IMG/VR virus record: IMGVR_UViG_3300020395_000061
Location: 1 to 30,546 of that record
From: a virus
Reading direction: 5' to 3' (one strand)
Length of the DNA: 30,546 nt
Part shown: positions 28,942 to 30,546 of the stretch, in pieces
Layout of the letters: each line of letters opens with the position of its first letter
Position numbering within the stretch: the stretch's first letter is position 1
The notes under the pieces: model-generated
Databases searched by the model: none
Told to the model about the DNA's origin: nothing
Seen by the model: the letters and a program-made list of their open reading frames with translations, nothing else
Position numbers and translations under genes: made by a program

Positions 28942-30546
28942 CTAAATTTTACAGCTGTCACAATCTTCTTCCTCCGTATCAAATATGTCTTCTAACAAAT
29001 CTTCTATACTTTGTTTCTTATCTTCTGTTAAAAGTGGCTCATCATCACTCTTAGTATCATATGTATTCTGATAGTAAGAGGTCTTCCAACCATACTTATA
29101 TGTTGTTAAAAAATCCTGTGCCATAACACTAACAGGTACCTCATTATCAGGATAATTCTCTGGATTATAACTCCAGTTACCACTAATTGCTTGGTCAAAG
29201 AACTTTTGCATAGCAGATACTATTTTTATGTATCCTTCATTATCTTTCATATCCCAGAGCAAAGTATAATTGTTCTTCAATGTTGTATATTGTGGAACAA
29301 TTTGCTTAAGTGGTCCCTTCTTGGACTTCTTAGTTGACAAATAACCTCTAGGTGGTTCTATACCATTTGTGGCATTAGAAACCACTGAGGATGATTCTGA
29401 AGGCATCTGAGCAGACAATGTAGAATGCCTTAAACCATGTTCTTTTATATCTTCTCTAAGTGATTCCCAATCATTAGTTAATTCTGTTCCACAGAACTCA
29501 TCAATATCACGCTTGTACGTATCAATTGGGAGGATACCGTCTGAATACTTGGTGCGATGGAAATATTCACATGCTCCTTTTTCTTTTGCGATTTCGTTAC
29601 TGGACTTGAGTAGATAGAACTGGAAAGATTCAGACAAGTCGTGTACGAGTTTCCATGCTTCTGGGTCTCCATAGGATTTTCCTTGTTTTGCTAGGTAATG
29701 TGCTAGTCCGATATAACCAATACCAAGAGAACGACGTGCTAAAGTAGAAACTTTAGCAGCTTCAACAGGATAATTTTGATAATCAATAAGTTCCTCTAGA
29801 CCACGGACAGATAGGTCACAGAGATTTTCAAGTTCTTCTAACTTATTGATTTTACCTATGTTAATAGCAGAGAGAATACACAATGCAATCTCACCCTCAC
29901 CATCAATGTGTTGTAATGGTGTAGTAGGTAAGGTAATTTCTTGACAAAGGTTACTCATGCTCACTTTATCTTTAAAAGATGAGTGAACATTACAATGGTC
30001 AATATTCATTAGATAAAGACGACCAGTTTCTGCTCTCTCTTTTAATATATCAAGAATTAATTCTTGAGCATTAACTTTTATTTTTTTAACAGATGTATCA
30101 TTCTCATACTTTACGTATAAGTCATTAAAACTTTCTGTACCAAAACTATCATAAAGCCCTGGAACATCATGAGGAGAAAAAAGACTAATCTCCTCGTTGT
30201 CAATAAATCTCTGGTAGAATAATTCACTAATTTGTATACTATAATCTAACTTTCTGACTCTGTTGTCTTCTGTTCCTTTGTTGTTTTTGAGGACGATGAT
30301 GTCTTGGATTTCTTGATGCCAGATAGGAAAGTGGACAGTAGCCGATCCTCCTCTAATACCGTTTTGCGTACAGCATCTGACAGTTGACTCAAATTTTTTA
30401 AGGAAGGGGACCACACCTGTGTGCTGAACTTCTCCACCCCTGATTTTAGAATTGATTCCCCTGATTCTACCTGCGTTAATACCGATACCAGCCCTCTGTG
30501 CGACATATTTGCCAATAGCCATATCACTGCTAAAGATACTATCGAG
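28942..30546 (-). CDS. nrdA: ribonucleoside-diphosphate reductase, alpha (catalytic) subunit, 5' end outside window
   Basis: The window holds the last 534 codons; the frame stays open to the right edge (LDSIFSSDMAIGKYVAQRAG), so the start and the N-terminal ATP-cone and first active-site Cys are missing. Visible class Ia features: SNLCQEITL (Asn, Cys, Glu of the active site), ALCILSA (redox-partner Cys), MPSESSS, NGIEPPRGY and the radical-transfer pair in TSYYQNT. The C-terminal tail ends DCDSCKI with Cys in a CxxC spacing, shorter than the CxxxxC of E. coli NrdA. It reduces ribonucleotides with NrdB, and the operon glutaredoxin may be its reductant. It ends eight bases before nrdB. Confidence 0.95.
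   Translation of the reverse strand, partial: LDSIFSSDMAIGKYVAQRAGIGINAGRIRGINSKIRGGEVQHTGVVPFLKKFESTVRCCTQNGIRGGSATVHFPIWHQEIQDIIVLKNNKGTEDNRVRKLDYSIQISELFYQRFIDNEEISLFSPHDVPGLYDSFGTESFNDLYVKYENDTSVKKIKVNAQELILDILKERAETGRLYLMNIDHCNVHSSFKDKVSMSNLCQEITLPTTPLQHIDGEGEIALCILSAINIGKINKLEELENLCDLSVRGLEELIDYQNYPVEAAKVSTLARRSLGIGYIGLAHYLAKQGKSYGDPEAWKLVHDLSESFQFYLLKSSNEIAKEKGACEYFHRTKYSDGILPIDTYKRDIDEFCGTELTNDWESLREDIKEHGLRHSTLSAQMPSESSSVVSNATNGIEPPRGYLSTKKSKKGPLKQIVPQYTTLKNNYTLLWDMKDNEGYIKIVSAMQKFFDQAISGNWSYNPENYPDNEVPVSVMAQDFLTTYKYGWKTSYYQNTYDTKSDDEPLLTEDKKQSIEDLLEDIFDTEEEDCDSCKI

Noticed and set aside
29478-29672. Alternative same-strand frame of 64 codons within nrdA
   Set aside because: Short, Ser/Thr-rich, no ribosome-binding site, fully inside the conserved nrdA sequence.
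30246-30527. Alternative same-strand frame of 93 codons within nrdA
   Set aside because: Ser/Lys-rich with no supporting start site; the nrdA reading in that segment is strongly conserved, which alone explains an open second frame.
1-30546. tRNA, rRNA, CRISPR arrays, insertion sequences and attachment sites
   Set aside because: Nothing with the required structure or repeats was seen on either strand when reading the sequence; a tRNA scan by program was not possible here.

Overview
This window looks like part of the genome of a lytic T4-like cyanophage (cyanomyovirus) that infects marine Prochlorococcus or Synechococcus. The DNA is AT-rich and packed with genes, many of them overlapping by a few bases. 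It mixes phage structural genes with host-derived photosynthesis and metabolism genes: psbA (D1), four high-light-inducible (hli) proteins, the bilin reductases pebS and pcyA, transaldolase talC, glutaredoxin and the class Ia ribonucleotide reductase nrdA/nrdB. T4-type late promoters (CATAAATA-like) precede several structural genes. No tRNA, rRNA, CRISPR array or insertion sequence was seen.

Layout. 1-1657 (minus): photosynthesis block of four hli genes, a 64-aa membrane protein, a run of very small hydrophobic genes, a 59-aa gene and the first 32 codons of psbA. Three near-identical sigma70-type promoters (TTGACA, 17 bp, TATAGT or TATACT) stand before hli, the small-gene group and psbA. 1658-1807: divergent promoter region. 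1808-3504 (plus): three genes with predicted signal peptides, meeting stop-to-stop at 3504/3505 a minus-strand set of three membrane proteins (3505-4985), one with holin-like topology. 5010-22188 (minus): six large virion/fibre proteins: a 1097-aa structural protein, a propeller/LamG protein, a fibre with YadA-like repeats, a subtilase-cupredoxin-glycine-rich fusion, a short fibre protein and a fibre ending in an S74 self-cleaving chaperone. 22238-22263: intrinsic terminator. 22268-30546 (minus): a dense, apparently polycistronic metabolic block, read in the order nrdA, nrdB, 2OG-Fe oxygenase, overlapping small genes, coiled-coil protein, pebS, pcyA, GIY-YIG nuclease, second 2OG-Fe oxygenase, zinc-ribbon protein, 72-aa protein, talC, glutaredoxin, Phd-like protein and two hypotheticals.

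How it fits together. The metabolic block would supply deoxynucleotides (NrdAB with a glutaredoxin reductant, TalC redirecting sugar phosphates) and bilins. The psbA/hli block would keep photosystem II working during infection. The fibres and subtilase protein are late products for adsorption.

The least explained features are two same-strand overprinted loci (25122-25496 and 27000-27341) where two long frames overlap and third-position GC is raised, a trio of translationally coupled hli genes with reciprocal motif losses, the subtilase-cupredoxin fusion, and the convergent exported/membrane protein module. Functions are assigned from recognised motifs only; no database search was run.
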